Below are positions 50,201-61,471 of a DNA stretch of 64,000 nt, one piece after another. Position numbers and translations under genes: made by a program. The stretch is from Drechslerella dactyloides (lineage: Eukaryota; Ascomycota; Orbiliomycetes; Orbiliales; Orbiliaceae). The stretch lies in NCBI GenBank assembly GCA_020064725.1, contig JAGTWJ010000017.1:4712001-4776000 (forward strand). Direction: 5' to 3'. Numbering within the stretch: position 1 is the first letter of the stretch; each line of letters opens with the position of its first letter. The notes beneath the pieces were generated by a model, which was not told the DNA's origin, ran no database searches, and saw only the letters and a program-made list of their open reading frames with translations.

Positions 50201-50956
50201 AGTTTCACCCGCAGCGTTATCCTTTCCCCTGTTGCGCAATTGTCGCGAGTCGAAAGAGCAACCGGACAGGCATCTCCTCGGGATTCGAATCGATCACCAA
50301 GCGTTACCTAAGAAGGTCTTCCACGGCCTTCGACGGCGACTTTCGACCGACGTTTGAGTTCGGGAAAACCACCTCGCGAACGTCACGTAGGTTGTCTGAT
50401 TTTCTCTTCGATGGTTCCTTTCCTCTCCGCTCCTTCCTTTCCTTCCCGTTATCGATCATCGATCATGCTCGCATGTCATGACCGTCGAATCGGGCATCTG
50501 ATTGGGGTGCCCGCGCGTGGCTAGTATGCAACGGGCAGCGATATGACCTGATACTTACTAGTCAGCGTAGATACTTGCACCCAGGTTCTGTTGCAGTCAC
50601 CGACTTTCTTAGTCAGGCTGGCTCGATACCACCATTGCACCAGGGAGAAGTTTTCAGAGTTGCGAAACCCTTCCCCCGGGCACGGTTTCTCCGGACAAAC
50701 CTAGCGGTTGTGCAGAAGCAGAAGTAGAAGCACACGAAGCACCGAGAGAAAGGAAGAAAAGAAGAAGCACAAGCTGCTGCTGCTGCGTGGACCGGTGGGC
50801 CTTTCGTCATCGACCGATTCGACCTAGTGCGAAACCAGTTTCAAGCACCGCCCGCCAATACCTTCTGTTCGAGCTCGCTTCAGTTGCCTGCTGCTGCTGG
50901 CCCAAGCGGAGTGTTTTGCTGGCCCTTCTCCCTCTTATCACCGTCAGCCTTCCCAA

Positions 50957-50982
50957 TTTTTTTTTTTTTTTTTTTTTTTTTT
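50957..50982. repeat. Poly-T tract of 26 bases
   Basis: Uninterrupted run of 26 T on the plus strand, about 420 bp upstream of the ATG of the conserved gene at 51404. Long dA:dT tracts in fungal promoters disfavour nucleosomes. Confidence 0.95.
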
Positions 50983-51403
50983 CCTTCTGCGTCGAACTCG
51001 GCTCCGGACAGACGGTCGGTACATCTGTACATGTACAGCTCCAGCTATATGTACCGCCATACGCACCTTCGCTTCGACGCCGTATCAACATAAGTAAACA
51101 AAAACGAGGCTTTCGCATCGACGGTAAATAAATACACTCCACTGGATCCTCAGCGGCATCGCCAGCTCTCTCGACTGTCGAGGGTCTCCGGAATAACGTT
51201 CGCGACGGGCAACGGGATCCACCGGCTTTGTCACCACCTCCTGGCAGCATTTTAAATCTCATCGCCGCTCTTACACTCAGCTTACACCCACCTCCCACCA
51301 CGACCACCATCACCGCCATCTCGCCTAGCCGCCCACCGGTCGATATCCTCACCACTTTCTACATTCCCAGGCTCAGTCCGACGCTCCTCCCACCGCCAAT
51401 GCG

Positions 51404-52642
51404 ATGACCACTGTGATAGATTACCAATATTCCGTGCCGTCGGCCTATGCCTTCCCCGCTCGATATCCTCATCACCATCTTCCACATCACCACTCGTCCG
51501 CCGGCATGGCCAAACAATACCCCCAGCATCTCAGCTACAACAATGCCGTCCCTCGCGGCCTCCCGACCACCTCCTACTTGACACCCTCCGCCTCGCCTTC
51601 CATGCAGCCCTCGCGGCCCCCCGGATCGCCGCAATTCCTTCCCACCACTCGCCGGACGAACTCAACCTCGTCTTCCGCCGGCCTCTCGTCGCACTCTCTC
51701 CATCGGTCGACCTCGAACGGCTCGTCCGGCAGCTCGAACGCCTACGTCACGACACTGCGGAAACAAAAAGCCACTGTCTGGTGCGATCGCGCCCAGCGCG
51801 AAGACTCTCGTTTCCTTGCCGCCCAGAAGGCTGCGAAGGCCCGTGCAGCCGAGGAAGTCGCCCGTGCAGCTTCCCAGCAGGCCCATCACAGGAGCAGCGA
51901 GAGCGGCAGTTCAGTCCACCGAGGGAAAATTAGCCATCATGGACGTGGAGGCAGGAAGAGCAGTAGTGTCGACCACGAGTTTAGCACAAACCGAAGCCTC
52001 GTCGCTGGCGTACCTGCTCGGCTGGATATCGACGACGACACTTCGGACGAAGATCAGCCCGGCAGCGGTAGCGGCAGCGCATACGGCGGTATCACACGGA
52101 GGACGAATTCGGGGAGGAGCTCTATCAACTCTGCTGGTAACAGGCGGTTCACCACTACAACCACGTCTTCCAGCGGAGGTAGTGGAAACAGCGGCAACTG
52201 CACGCCCCAGCTGCAGATTAGGATACAGGACCTGCAGAACTACTCCGGCTACAATGCGACCAACACCTCGAGCCCCTCGACGTATTCTCGCTCATCGAGC
52301 TTGATGGAGACCGCCGTGCCGGAGGTACCCGAGGCTGTCGACACACCAGGGACCATAATCGCCGATCCCCGAAACGCCGGTCTTCATCAAGACTATTTCC
52401 CAGTCAACCGGAAATCGAGCAGCTCGAACCGGCCGGTGATCCAGCCAGACGTTGGCATGATGCCGCTGCCAATGCACAGCGACGGTGTATCCGGCGGGGA
52501 ACACCATTCGCGCCCCAATTCCCTGATGCGAGCCATCAGCTCCAGAGCGCCCGCTGACCTGCGCCGGAAAGGTAGCATCGACGACAGCAGGACGATGACT
52601 ATGGGCCGCGTCCGACTGTTCGTGGCGAATCCGGATCAGTAG
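51404..52642 (+). CDS. Conserved fungal protein of unknown function
   Basis: Single-exon ORF of 412 residues. Most of it is Ser/Gly/Asn/His-rich and probably disordered. Two islands look constrained: residues about 114-155 (YVTTLRKQKATVWCDRAQRE, then FLAAQKAAKARAAEEVA), a basic, Trp-Cys-containing segment running into an alanine-rich helix, and the extreme C-terminus (TMGRVRLFVANPD). I recall this pairing from hypothetical proteins of filamentous ascomycetes, but I cannot name a function. The start MTTVIDYQYSVPSAYAFPAR is preceded by a long C/T-rich leader with a CAG acceptor-like site at 51368-51370, so a 5' UTR intron is possible. Large upstream and downstream spacers (8.4 and 2.1 kb) suggest complex regulation, by inference only. 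Confidence 0.78.
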   Translation: MTTVIDYQYSVPSAYAFPARYPHHHLPHHHSSAGMAKQYPQHLSYNNAVPRGLPTTSYLTPSASPSMQPSRPPGSPQFLPTTRRTNSTSSSAGLSSHSLHRSTSNGSSGSSNAYVTTLRKQKATVWCDRAQREDSRFLAAQKAAKARAAEEVARAASQQAHHRSSESGSSVHRGKISHHGRGGRKSSSVDHEFSTNRSLVAGVPARLDIDDDTSDEDQPGSGSGSAYGGITRRTNSGRSSINSAGNRRFTTTTTSSSGGSGNSGNCTPQLQIRIQDLQNYSGYNATNTSSPSTYSRSSSLMETAVPEVPEAVDTPGTIIADPRNAGLHQDYFPVNRKSSSSNRPVIQPDVGMMPLPMHSDGVSGGEHHSRPNSLMRAISSRAPADLRRKGSIDDSRTMTMGRVRLFVANPDQ

Positions 52643-54708
52643 GCGTTGGAGGGGGCGGGGCGTTTTCTGGACATCGACCCTGTGACCAGGCTAGCCTGTG
52701 GGACAAAGGAAGCGGTCTGAGATCCCCAATGTTTCACAGGCTGTGTCTAGGCGCTGTTGTTTCGATCGCATGCAGAGCTGGCTACCCCATACTTTCACTC
52801 CTGGCATTCCCCGCATACGCATTCGTTAATCCTTTCCTCATGCTTCGCCTCTCATTTTGGAACAATCGGTCCACCTCATGCGGAGTCCCTCACTTGCGCA
52901 AATCTTGTGCATTCCTCGCGGTTTCAGACGCTATCAAAATCATCCCATCAGGCGCTGAAACAGAAGGATCCAGTCGATTGACCGCACCGATGCGATCACT
53001 TACCTCGCTTTCTCTCCGTTCGCGATCTGGTCAATCGCTGTTTCAGCTGATGATCTGTACGTCAGCACGGCTGTCTCATCCACATGGAATGATTGTACAT
53101 AGCCGCTTGTTTCCATGACTCTCCCTCCGCCCGTCGCCCGCGTCTCCTGGTTCTCTCTTCACTGTTTCTTCGCTTCTGTCTGTTTTAGCTTCTCATCCAA
53201 TTGAGCAGGTCCGAGGAACCGAGGCGTTCACGATCGCTTCCTCCGCTTCTTCGTTTCTTTTCCTACATACTTTTCTCCTCACCCATTAATGTTCAAGTCA
53301 CATCATAGGCTTCGAAAAGCACGAGTCTTTTCACGTTTGACACGATCGCTATCACTTGTCCGATGATTACATTACCTGTAGCTGTGGTTCCTCACTTTTT
53401 TCCATATCTCTCACCGGGTTAATGAGTGTGCGATTTCTTTACCCTGTACAAATACTAAAATACCACCGTCGCTGTTGTGTGTCCATTCTTCTCCGTTCGT
53501 TGGCTTGCTTGCATGCATCGTTCATTTATACCAAAAGGGCTGTTTGGTCTGCGTTTTGATTGTAAATTTTGTTTTTTTTACCATCTTGACCAAAAACTGG
53601 GGGGGTTTTCTGTCCGTTATACCTAGTGTCCACGCCTGCCGAGTATTTTATCGAGCGGCGGCGGCGGCTATTTCATCACGTTCGTTGTGCTTGGTTGTTG
53701 GCGTATATACTTCGTTGAACTTATCTTCTCACCTGTGGCCCCTTTGGAATGCGATGGCTGGGCGTTATATCAATCCATCTTCTTCGGTATCTTCGTTTCC
53801 CATGTATCATCTCGACGATTATACGATCGATTCGAGTTGAATATCGATTGATCATCCATCACCTCTACTCGCTTTCTTCTATATTTTCTTTGTCCAGCTG
53901 GTCATGATATATTACCTACGGCTTGCCAAAAAGTGGTTCCGTTTTTACCTTGTAATCCCGTCTTCCGGTCCTTCGCTCCATGTATCGATTGCATGCATCT
54001 CAGGTGGCTTGCAGTGCATGCATGCATGATGCTCGCGCGCTTGCGCGACGAGGCTTTTTTGACATATCTTAGCTTACTCGACTAACGTGCTTGGCTACTT
54101 GATTGTCCGAATATGATAGAATTTCCACTATTGATTACCGCATCGCACCGTACGTACATTTCCAACTATCCTGATAGAATATGATAAAAGAAAATTTCGT
54201 ATGCCGCGTGTCATGAGTGGGGGGTGGGGACTGCATTGGAGCAATATGTGTCTCCGAAACGCATAATTAAGTAGAAGCATGCATACGTGTCTGATACCGG
54301 TGGGATGGCCGGCCACACGCCATGCCATGCCATGCCATGCCATGCAGGGGATGAACCACTACAAGATGCACGGCATGAGTCGTGCAGGAGACAGAAGACT
54401 TGGTTCGATCGAGACGCCGCGGGGAATGTATTTTCGCATAACGTAAGTATAGTATGGAACGGGCACTGCGAGGGGGGGAAAAGGAAAGCTTCCAGTTGCG
54501 TGAATGTGAATTACCCCTCTGCAGCCCGCATGAATGGGAGGTGATAAAATAGGAAAGGGATAGCCATTAGAGGAAACGAGCGCATTGCATTGAACCTGCA
54601 GCCGTGAAACGCCGTCATATCAATCGTAGCTCGCAAGCCAGCCGGCCGGCCGACCGGCCCAGCTTGCACGGATGTTAGCATGTTGGTACATACTTGAGTG
54701 GCGCGGGG
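52643..54708. other. Intergenic between convergent genes
   Basis: 2.1 kb between the conserved unknown gene (+) and SGT1 (-). The first 1.3 kb is pyrimidine-rich on the plus strand, compatible with a long 3' UTR. A CATGC pentamer repeat lies at 54321-54345 and CCGGCCGG-type clusters near 54640-54660. No gene seen. Confidence 0.5.
54321..54345. repeat. CATGC pentamer repeat, five copies
   Basis: Five perfect head-to-tail CATGC units in non-coding DNA downstream of SGT1. Confidence 0.95.
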
Positions 54709-56133
54709 TTACCACTGCTTGGCTTCCATGCCGTCGGGAGGGCTGGTCTCGACTTTTCCCTTCTGCACTTCTGCCCAGTTGGTGCTCAGCGCCGTGCCGT
54801 TGCTTTCGACATAGCTCTTCATCATGGCCCGGCGGGTGTCTGGGTCGGCGTCCTGGTACAGCTTGCGGAAGAAGCCGTTGACGGGGTCGCCGGTGTCGTC
54901 GTCGAGGTCGGCGTAGTCAACTTCGTCGTTGGCAGGTTCGGCTGATTCGGCGGCTGGTTGGCCGTCTTTGGATTTCTTGGCTTTCGAGCTGGCGGCGAGG
55001 TCGTTGACGACTTTGTCCCAGTTTTTCGGGCCGGAGCGCGAAGACGTCGGGTATGCGGGGGGCTTGTCGGCGGGCTTTGGTGGGGGTGGAGCGGTTGTTG
55101 TAGTGGATGATGTTGTGGTGCTGGTGGTGGGGGCCTCGGTGGACTCGAGGGCGGCCCATTTTCGACCGGGCTCGGCCTTTTGGAGGACGAACTCGACTTT
55201 TGTGCCGAGGATTTTGTAGGTCGAGGCTGAAGGGTTGATGGGATGAGCGAGCGGGTCGAGGGTGAAGCTGAAGTCGGACCCGGTGGGGAGCGGGAAGGTT
55301 ATCGAGAGCTGGAGATGGGTTAGCTGTGGCGTTTTTCACCAAGCGTAGGGTATGCAGGAGTAACTTACCGAACGGTCTTCCAGCTCGACGGTGGCTTCAT
55401 CCTTCGGCACGCCCTTGACGAAAAGGCTTACGCTGACGCTGGTGCTTGTCTGGTACCATTCGTGGCGGATTTTGTCTGCGGGTGTCGTGACTCCCTGAGG
55501 CGCCGCGGGTGGTGGTGGTGGTGGCGGCGCGTCTGCCTTCGCAGCTTCCTCGACAGCCTTGCCTTTACCCTTCCCGGTGTCCTCGCTGGGCTCCTCGTAA
55601 TCGTCAGGCAGCTCCTCGACTCTACCGCTGTCGCCGCTTGTCGCCTGCGCTGGCTGGGGTTTAGGCGCGGATTTCGCAGAGGACCTGGGGACCTCAGCAT
55701 CCGGCACTTCCTTGACCGTGACTTCCCGCCTGACGTCCTCCTCGTCTATCTTGGCGAGCTCCATCTCCAGTTTCTTCTGCCAAAACGGGAGAGTCTTCTC
55801 CTTCTCGTTGTACTTTTCCGCCCAGCCGAAGCAGACGCCGGCATCGCCGTAGCGCTCCAGCAGCAGCAGGGAGATACCGCGGCGAAGCTGTGCGGCCGAG
55901 AGCTGCTCGCGGTGGCCCTTGCGGTGGGCGAGGACGACCGCGATTTCGGCATCGTTGAGGGCTGCAGCGTGATCTCCGGCGCGCTGATGGGCGGTGGAAC
56001 GCTTGGTGTAGTAGTCCACGGATGTGGGGATGCCGGCGATGGCTTGTGTATAAAGGGAGATAGCGGCGGGGTAGTCCTGTGCGGACAGGGCAGCGGCGCC
56101 CTTTGCGGCGAGGTTGGCGGGGTCAGAGGACAT
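54709..56133 (-). CDS. SGT1: SGT1 co-chaperone (TPR-CS-SGS)
   Basis: Two exons, 56133-55369 and 55308-54709 (60-nt intron), giving 454 residues. Domains in order: three TPR-like helical pairs at residues 1-105 (GAAALSAQDYPAAISLYTQA, DYYTKRSTAHQRAGDHAAAL), an acidic, proline-rich linker with a poly-Pro run, and a CS (p23-like) domain at about 222-315 (RHEWYQTSTSVSVSLFVKGV, interrupted by the intron, then GTKVEFVLQKAEPGRKWAAL). The SGS domain follows at about 385-454 (NGFFRKLYQDADPDTRRAMM, SYVESNGTALSTNW, ending DGMEAKQW). Sgt1 bridges Hsp90 and SCF/CBF3-type complexes. It is needed for kinetochore assembly and ubiquitin ligase function. All three domains are complete. It is divergently paired with the SEC9-type gene. 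Confidence 0.95.
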
Positions 56134-56895
56134 CGTGGCAGCTTTTCGAATCTGCACTTCTTCTTTCGTGATGTTCGTAGACGCGTGACAGTGCTGACGG
56201 ACACTAGTAGGCTCTCCGGAAGGTGGTGATAAACCGGGGACGGCTGTATCTCGCGATGGTGGGGCCGGAGCGGTGAATGTTACCGGAGTTTGAGGTTGTT
56301 TGTGACGTCGAGGATCCGGGGGGAAAAAGCAACAATGGCGCGCTCACCGCAGCCAAACTGGACATTCATACATTCATACATACATCCACGCCAGCCTCAC
56401 GCCAGCGGCCACCTCAAGCGACACAACACGCGAAAAAAGGACACTTCGAGGAGCCCGTTCCGGCATCTAGTAACCGGCGCGATGCCACGGCGGGCGGCGA
56501 GCGTACCGCTGGTAGATGCTAGTGAGTTCCCCCGTAGACATCGGCGGAGTATGTGCAGTTACGTCGGCGCTGCCGGGTAGAGTATACGCATGCTGATGGT
56601 CCACCTGCTCGAGGCGGAATTCTGCTTAGGCTGCGCGTGAAGGCGGTTCTTTGAACCGGATTCCCGGAGTGCCACCGGCGGACCCTTTTTTTATACTTAC
56701 ATACATATGCGTCCTTATGTATGTATGTATATATGGACATGTCCAGGATTTCAGCAGTCGACCTGGGTATATTTTTGTCCCGTACGCAAAAGTAATACAC
56801 GAATTTACAAGTTCATGAGATAACGCAATCTCGACGGGGGTTTTATATTCAGACTTGACACAATACACATACGTATACACGCTTGATATAATATC
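56134..56895. promoter_or_regulatory. Shared divergent promoter region, SGT1 and SEC9
   Basis: 762 bp between the two start codons, which must hold both promoters and both 5' UTRs. It has CATTCATACATACATACATC-type repeats near 56366-56390 and an inverted pair of ACATACATA and TATGTATGT around 56698-56729. A stronger regulatory assignment cannot be made from sequence. Confidence 0.6.
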
Positions 56896-57876
56896 ATGAT
56901 GGGTTCGAAATCGAAATCCTTCGGCGGTAAGGGTGCGGAGGCATACAGCCGGGGGTCTGCTCATGTCGACTCGAATTCGCCCAACTACCGATTACGCCGC
57001 AGGAGCTATCTCTCGCAGATACCCGCCTACGCTTCCTACGCCTTCTCCCCGCAGGAGGAACAGCAGTTCAACTATCATCACCCTCACCTCCGCGAGGAGG
57101 AGGAAGAGGACGTCGAATTCATCAAGCGGGAGATCCACCAGATCAAGAAAAAGACGCTTGAATCCACCGAGAACTCCCTCCGCGTGGCCGAGCAGGCCGA
57201 GAACACCGGCACAAACACCCTCACCCGCCTGAACGAGCAGGGTGAGAAACTGCACCAGACGCACCAGAGTCTGCGGCGAGCCGTTGGCCACAGCGTCACG
57301 AACGAGCGGCGGCTCAAGGATCTCAAGATCGCCAACCGGAGCCTCTTCATGCCGCATTTTGAAATCAGCAACCCTTTCACCAGCCACCTGCGAGCGGAGC
57401 GTGAAGAACAGGCCGCGCTAGAGCGCTATCGGCTCGAACGGGAGGAACGCGTCAAGGCCTACCTGGACCAGCGGCGGAACCAGAGGGCCGTCCAGGCGGG
57501 ACTGTACGCATCGGAACTTGAGCGTGAGCGTAACGCACGGGCGAACGCTCCGCAATGGGAGAGCGACTGGTCTCGCGGGATGTACTCGTTCGAGGCGGAC
57601 GAGGAAGACGACAGGATGGAGCGGGATATCAACGGTAATCTAGAGCAGCTGTCCGTTGCGACTGGCAATCTCAGGCGGCTGGCGGATACGATACATCGTG
57701 TCGTCGATAGCCAGAGCAACACTATCACAGCAATCAACGACCAGGTAGGTTTATCACTTTGTTCATCTATCTTATCCGGTAACATCCGCTGACTGTGGGA
57801 CCGAATATAGGCGTTGAAAATTGAGCAGCATACAGCGAGGAATGCTTTCAAGTTACAGAGGGTGGGGACGAAGTGA
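56896..57876 (+). CDS. SEC9: SNAP-25/Sec9-type t-SNARE (Qb-Qc)
   Basis: Two exons, 56896-57744 and 57811-57876 (66-nt intron), giving 304 residues (303 if the second of the tandem ATGs is used). The first SNARE motif spans about residues 73-130 with the zero-layer glutamine in NTLTRLNEQGEKLHQTHQSL, very like SNAP-25. The second is at about 238-295 (NLEQLSVATGNLRRLADTIH, DSQSNTITAINDQ), completed by the small second exon (ALKIEQHTARNAFKL). Sec9 pairs with a syntaxin and a synaptobrevin to fuse secretory vesicles with the plasma membrane. It is clearly shorter than budding-yeast Sec9 because the N-terminal extension is short. The second helix is less canonical toward its end, so a specialised paralogue is possible. 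No membrane anchor, as expected. Confidence 0.9.
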
Positions 57877-59479
57877 ATCTTCGTTTGGCAATGGGATCTC
57901 ATAGAGGCTTTACACACGGATAGACGCGAGTTCTGTACCATAGACACTATACATTTAATACATATTCAACTAATACTATTGAATATTCTACTTGAATCCA
58001 TGAATTCACCATGTTATCACATATTCATTGAACATCTCATCATACAGGCTCTTCCGCTCGAGGGAGTGGCAAACATTACTTTCCATGACGAAATATTCTT
58101 CTCGATCACAGATATCTTGTATACGAGATCGATCGGTTTCGATCGTAACTGGTTAGCCATCATGTATGTACTGGAGTGATAAATTTTCCGATATCCTGCT
58201 TGATTATCGAGCTAATTCGAATATTCGCCGACATGTCAATGTAGTGTGGAGTTTGGCAGGTGCAAGGCCGTGGGCTGGCTGCGAGACTATGGCGAAACGG
58301 GGGCGGCGGCGACTTCGACCCAATATCACGCCATGGGGGGAATTCAGTCCATCCACAGAACTCCGACGCAAGCCTCCACAGATCTCAGCCTTCTACTGCC
58401 TACCTGCAGCTCGGCGTGTTCAGATTCTGGAAGGGACAGACGCAGATCAGATAGATGCCTGATAAGCCCCCCCATCGTTTCGCCGGATTCGGGTACGCGA
58501 GGGCCCAATGGATAAAGTGGCGGGTTTCAGCGGATATGTATACCGGCCCAGAGCAGTATTGAGCTGTCGTCTAGCGAGGGCCTTGTGATCGGATTGGGAT
58601 TATCTGCTGATGGGTGTTATATATGGGTATATGTAACGTACGTGGGTGATGCCATAGGTGCATATGTGCGGAGCATGTGTATAACGGCGAAGAGCGGCGG
58701 GGATGCAATGAATGCAATTAATGGGGTGCCCGATGTCGCCACATGCACACGTGCAGACAGGCAGACAGGCAGGCATGCGTGTAGACGTCTGAATCTGGAG
58801 ACGAGTATTTTTTGCCTTGGGGATCCGTATGCGAGGACGTATCTGGACATGTTGGTTGTAAACAGCTTGTCCGCATGTATGACTCTTGGCACGCCCGTCG
58901 ACGGAGAGCATTTCCTCTCCGGCTGCTGTCGGAGGGCCGCCAACACCATGTAAGTATTCGTACGTGTGTGCATAGGTTCGGAGTCGCAGTCCGGTTGCAT
59001 GTAGATTGCTAGTATACATACCAGTGCATTCGGTTCATCACGGTCGAACACGTTTTTACAGCAGGTGCGTGGGTGTGGTGGACATTGCTGTGGCTCAATC
59101 GCAGTCGCAGCGTCCGTACTCACGTTGCTGCATGTATGTATGTATGAATATAAATGCGCACCTGTCCGCCACATGCAGGCGAGTGCGTGACTGGCTGTGA
59201 AGCTGGCGAGCGGTGTGTCGTTTCGGGTAATGGGCCGTGGACAGCGTCCAGGCTGCATGGAAGCGAGGCTGGTGAGCTGAGATGCAGATGTACGCTGCGG
59301 CATGGACGTGCATATGTTTATGCGGTGCATCAAGATGCTAGTCTTGTGGAACTCGAGAATGGATCCGTGTGGATGGCGTATATTGTCAATTGGGTGTGGC
59401 GTATACGTAGAGAGCAAGGTCAAGACCGGTAGGGACTAGCTACCGGATGGCCATACGGTGCTATATGGTACCTTGGGTA

Positions 59480-59629
59480 AAATATTTCTCATATGAGAAA
59501 TATTTCTCGTATGTAATTTCATAACAGCGAACCGGCGGCTGGCATAGACACTATAGTATGAATATGGGACGTATATATATTTCTCGTATGAGATATACTT
59601 TTTTGTTTGAGATATATTTCTCATATGAG
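59480..59629. repeat. Cluster of near-identical palindromes around TTTCTCATATGAGAAA
   Basis: 59480-59505 is a perfect 26-bp palindrome (arms AAATATTTCTCAT and ATGAGAAATATTT). Related units follow: TATTTCTCGTATG (about 59501), TATTTCTCGTATGAGATATA (about 59577) and TATTTCTCATATGAGAAG (about 59615). Four units fall in 150 bp of non-coding DNA. Confidence 0.9.
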
Positions 59630-61225
59630 AAGTAGTTGGATAGAAAGAAGGGGGGTGATTTGATATATTATGACCATTGAGATGAAGCTTGAAAATTGTT
59701 AACTTGGCAGTATATCACAGGAAGTATAAGTATTATATTTCCTTGCCCCTGTGACATAAGAGCATGCACTGTATTAATGTATTGCAGCATTGCATTGCTC
59801 TCGTCCAGTTCTATCCCACCTCAGCAATCCTAAACTGCTGAATTAAGAATTCAACCTAAAGAACCAAAGTATTCGAGACGAACAAATTTCCTTGTTTTTT
59901 CTGAATTGGAAGCGAACCCCCAAAATTATAATACTATGCATGTGGGGGTTTATTGTATTACTACTCGCGCACCTCACAAAATCGGCAGGACGGTATAACG
60001 GCCGAATTTGAGTATTCCTATGGTCTCGCAAGCCAAACCCACACAGTTCCGTATTCCTATAATAACCGACAATCAACTGTAGAAGTGGTGACGAATTTAT
60101 ATATCGATCCTAGCAACTTTGGTACGGGGGCTCCCTCGATGATAAAATATTGCCCACGCTTCGGACATGTGCTTTCAAGAAACAATTAAGAGGACTTGTT
60201 TACCCTCTGTCTATAAGTATCTATTTTGACAAGGGCGGATGCTGCATGCATGGCGGTGAGGGTTCGGCGCCGAAATCACACCCGATGGAGCGAACGAGTT
60301 ACACAGCAATTCAATAGTGCCGCACTGAAGGTACGTATAAGACTTTCGAGGTCGGATATATATATATAGATTAGTAATGATAGTGACGTGCGGAGAACAT
60401 CCTTGTATCCGTTGACGACAGTCGTGGTACTGGGGCCCAGGCTGTTAGCATGCTAGGCACCCAGTCAATGTCTCTTTAGCGGTTGAACACGTCAACTTGC
60501 TTCTCGCGTTCAGCGGCCGGAGTAAGCGGCAATTCCCAGTGTAAGAGGTTACAGACAAGCCTTATCTTTGGGGAAATCTGCTGAAGATTGTTAGTCGTCA
60601 GAGCCAGCGCTCCCTGGGGAATATTGTGGGGTGCAGCCATATTCCCCAGAGCGTGCACGACCCCTCATTCACACAACGGGCGAAGAAAACGGACACGCAT
60701 CACCGCAACGTATTCCCCGGTATCATACCTCCAGTCCATCGTATATGCATGTACCTAGGTAAGTACTTGGCGCTGGTGGCCCGCAAGTCGAGATGTTACA
60801 GAATGCAACAGCGGGCGCGTTGGCTTGGCAGTCACAAGGAAAGAGCGCCGGGCAGGATCACATGCCAGAGGAAAAATTCTCCACCGCGCGAGGCTCGAGC
60901 GAGATGAATGGACGAAGGAGCGAATGAATGGGGACGGAGGAATTGCGGCTGGCCAGTCGGAACGCTCCTGCTCTCCGGCTCACATGTAGGAATTCGAGAG
61001 AGCCGTGGTGCGATAGTGGCACACAGGCTTGCCAGCTGCCCGATTCACCCAGGCGCCGCCCGCTTGCATGCTGGTTCGGTCGAGGAGATACGAAGCCGTG
61101 CTTCGGACCCTCGATCGGGCTGCCCGGCGATTGCCAGGAGGGCGTAATTATAGCAATCCGTAGCTCGCTGGCTGGTGAATGCAAACGAGCTGTCGGAGCT
61201 GGTCTTGGCCGCAGTCTTGTAGCGA

Positions 61226-61252
61226 TGGTGGTGGTGGTGGTGGAGGAGGAGG
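61226..61252. repeat. TGG/AGG trinucleotide run
   Basis: Six TGG followed by three AGG units in the OPI1 upstream region. Confidence 0.9.
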
Positions 61253-61471
61253 TCTACGCCTGGTGGAGAGCATCACAAGCCAATTCGTCTGTCGGCTGAC
61301 CTTCCCCGTCCTTTCATCCCCCATCGCCAGTCAGCCCCCTCCCGACGACAGGCCTCAAAACTGCACCGCTCCCTCCCCTTCGGCATTGCCTCCATCGACA
61401 GCGACGACGATATCTCGAGAGCAGCCGCCGCCGCTGTGATAGAACACCTTCCGGCATCGACAGGCATACCC

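Larger units (their letters stand above)
42973..51403. other. Gene-poor region with a possible decayed gene and a long promoter
   Basis: 8.4 kb. The left part is the promoter of the membrane protein gene on the minus strand. A possible gene relic lies at 45311-45976 (separate entry). A TTGG repeat lies at about 47253-47274. From about 48.9 kb the plus strand becomes C/T-rich up to the conserved gene at 51404, with a 26-base poly-T at 50957-50982. No other credible gene. Confidence 0.45.
57877..61471. other. Intergenic upstream of OPI1
   Basis: 3.6 kb without a credible gene. Notable contents: a CAGA/CAGG microsatellite near 58755-58772, a cluster of near-identical palindromes at 59480-59629, and a TGG/AGG run at 61226-61252. 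The 300 bp before the OPI1 start are C-rich, probably its 5' leader. Confidence 0.5.

Noticed and set aside
55462..56229. 255-codon plus-strand frame opposite SGT1
   Set aside because: Antisense shadow of a GC-rich gene whose own strand encodes complete TPR and CS domains.
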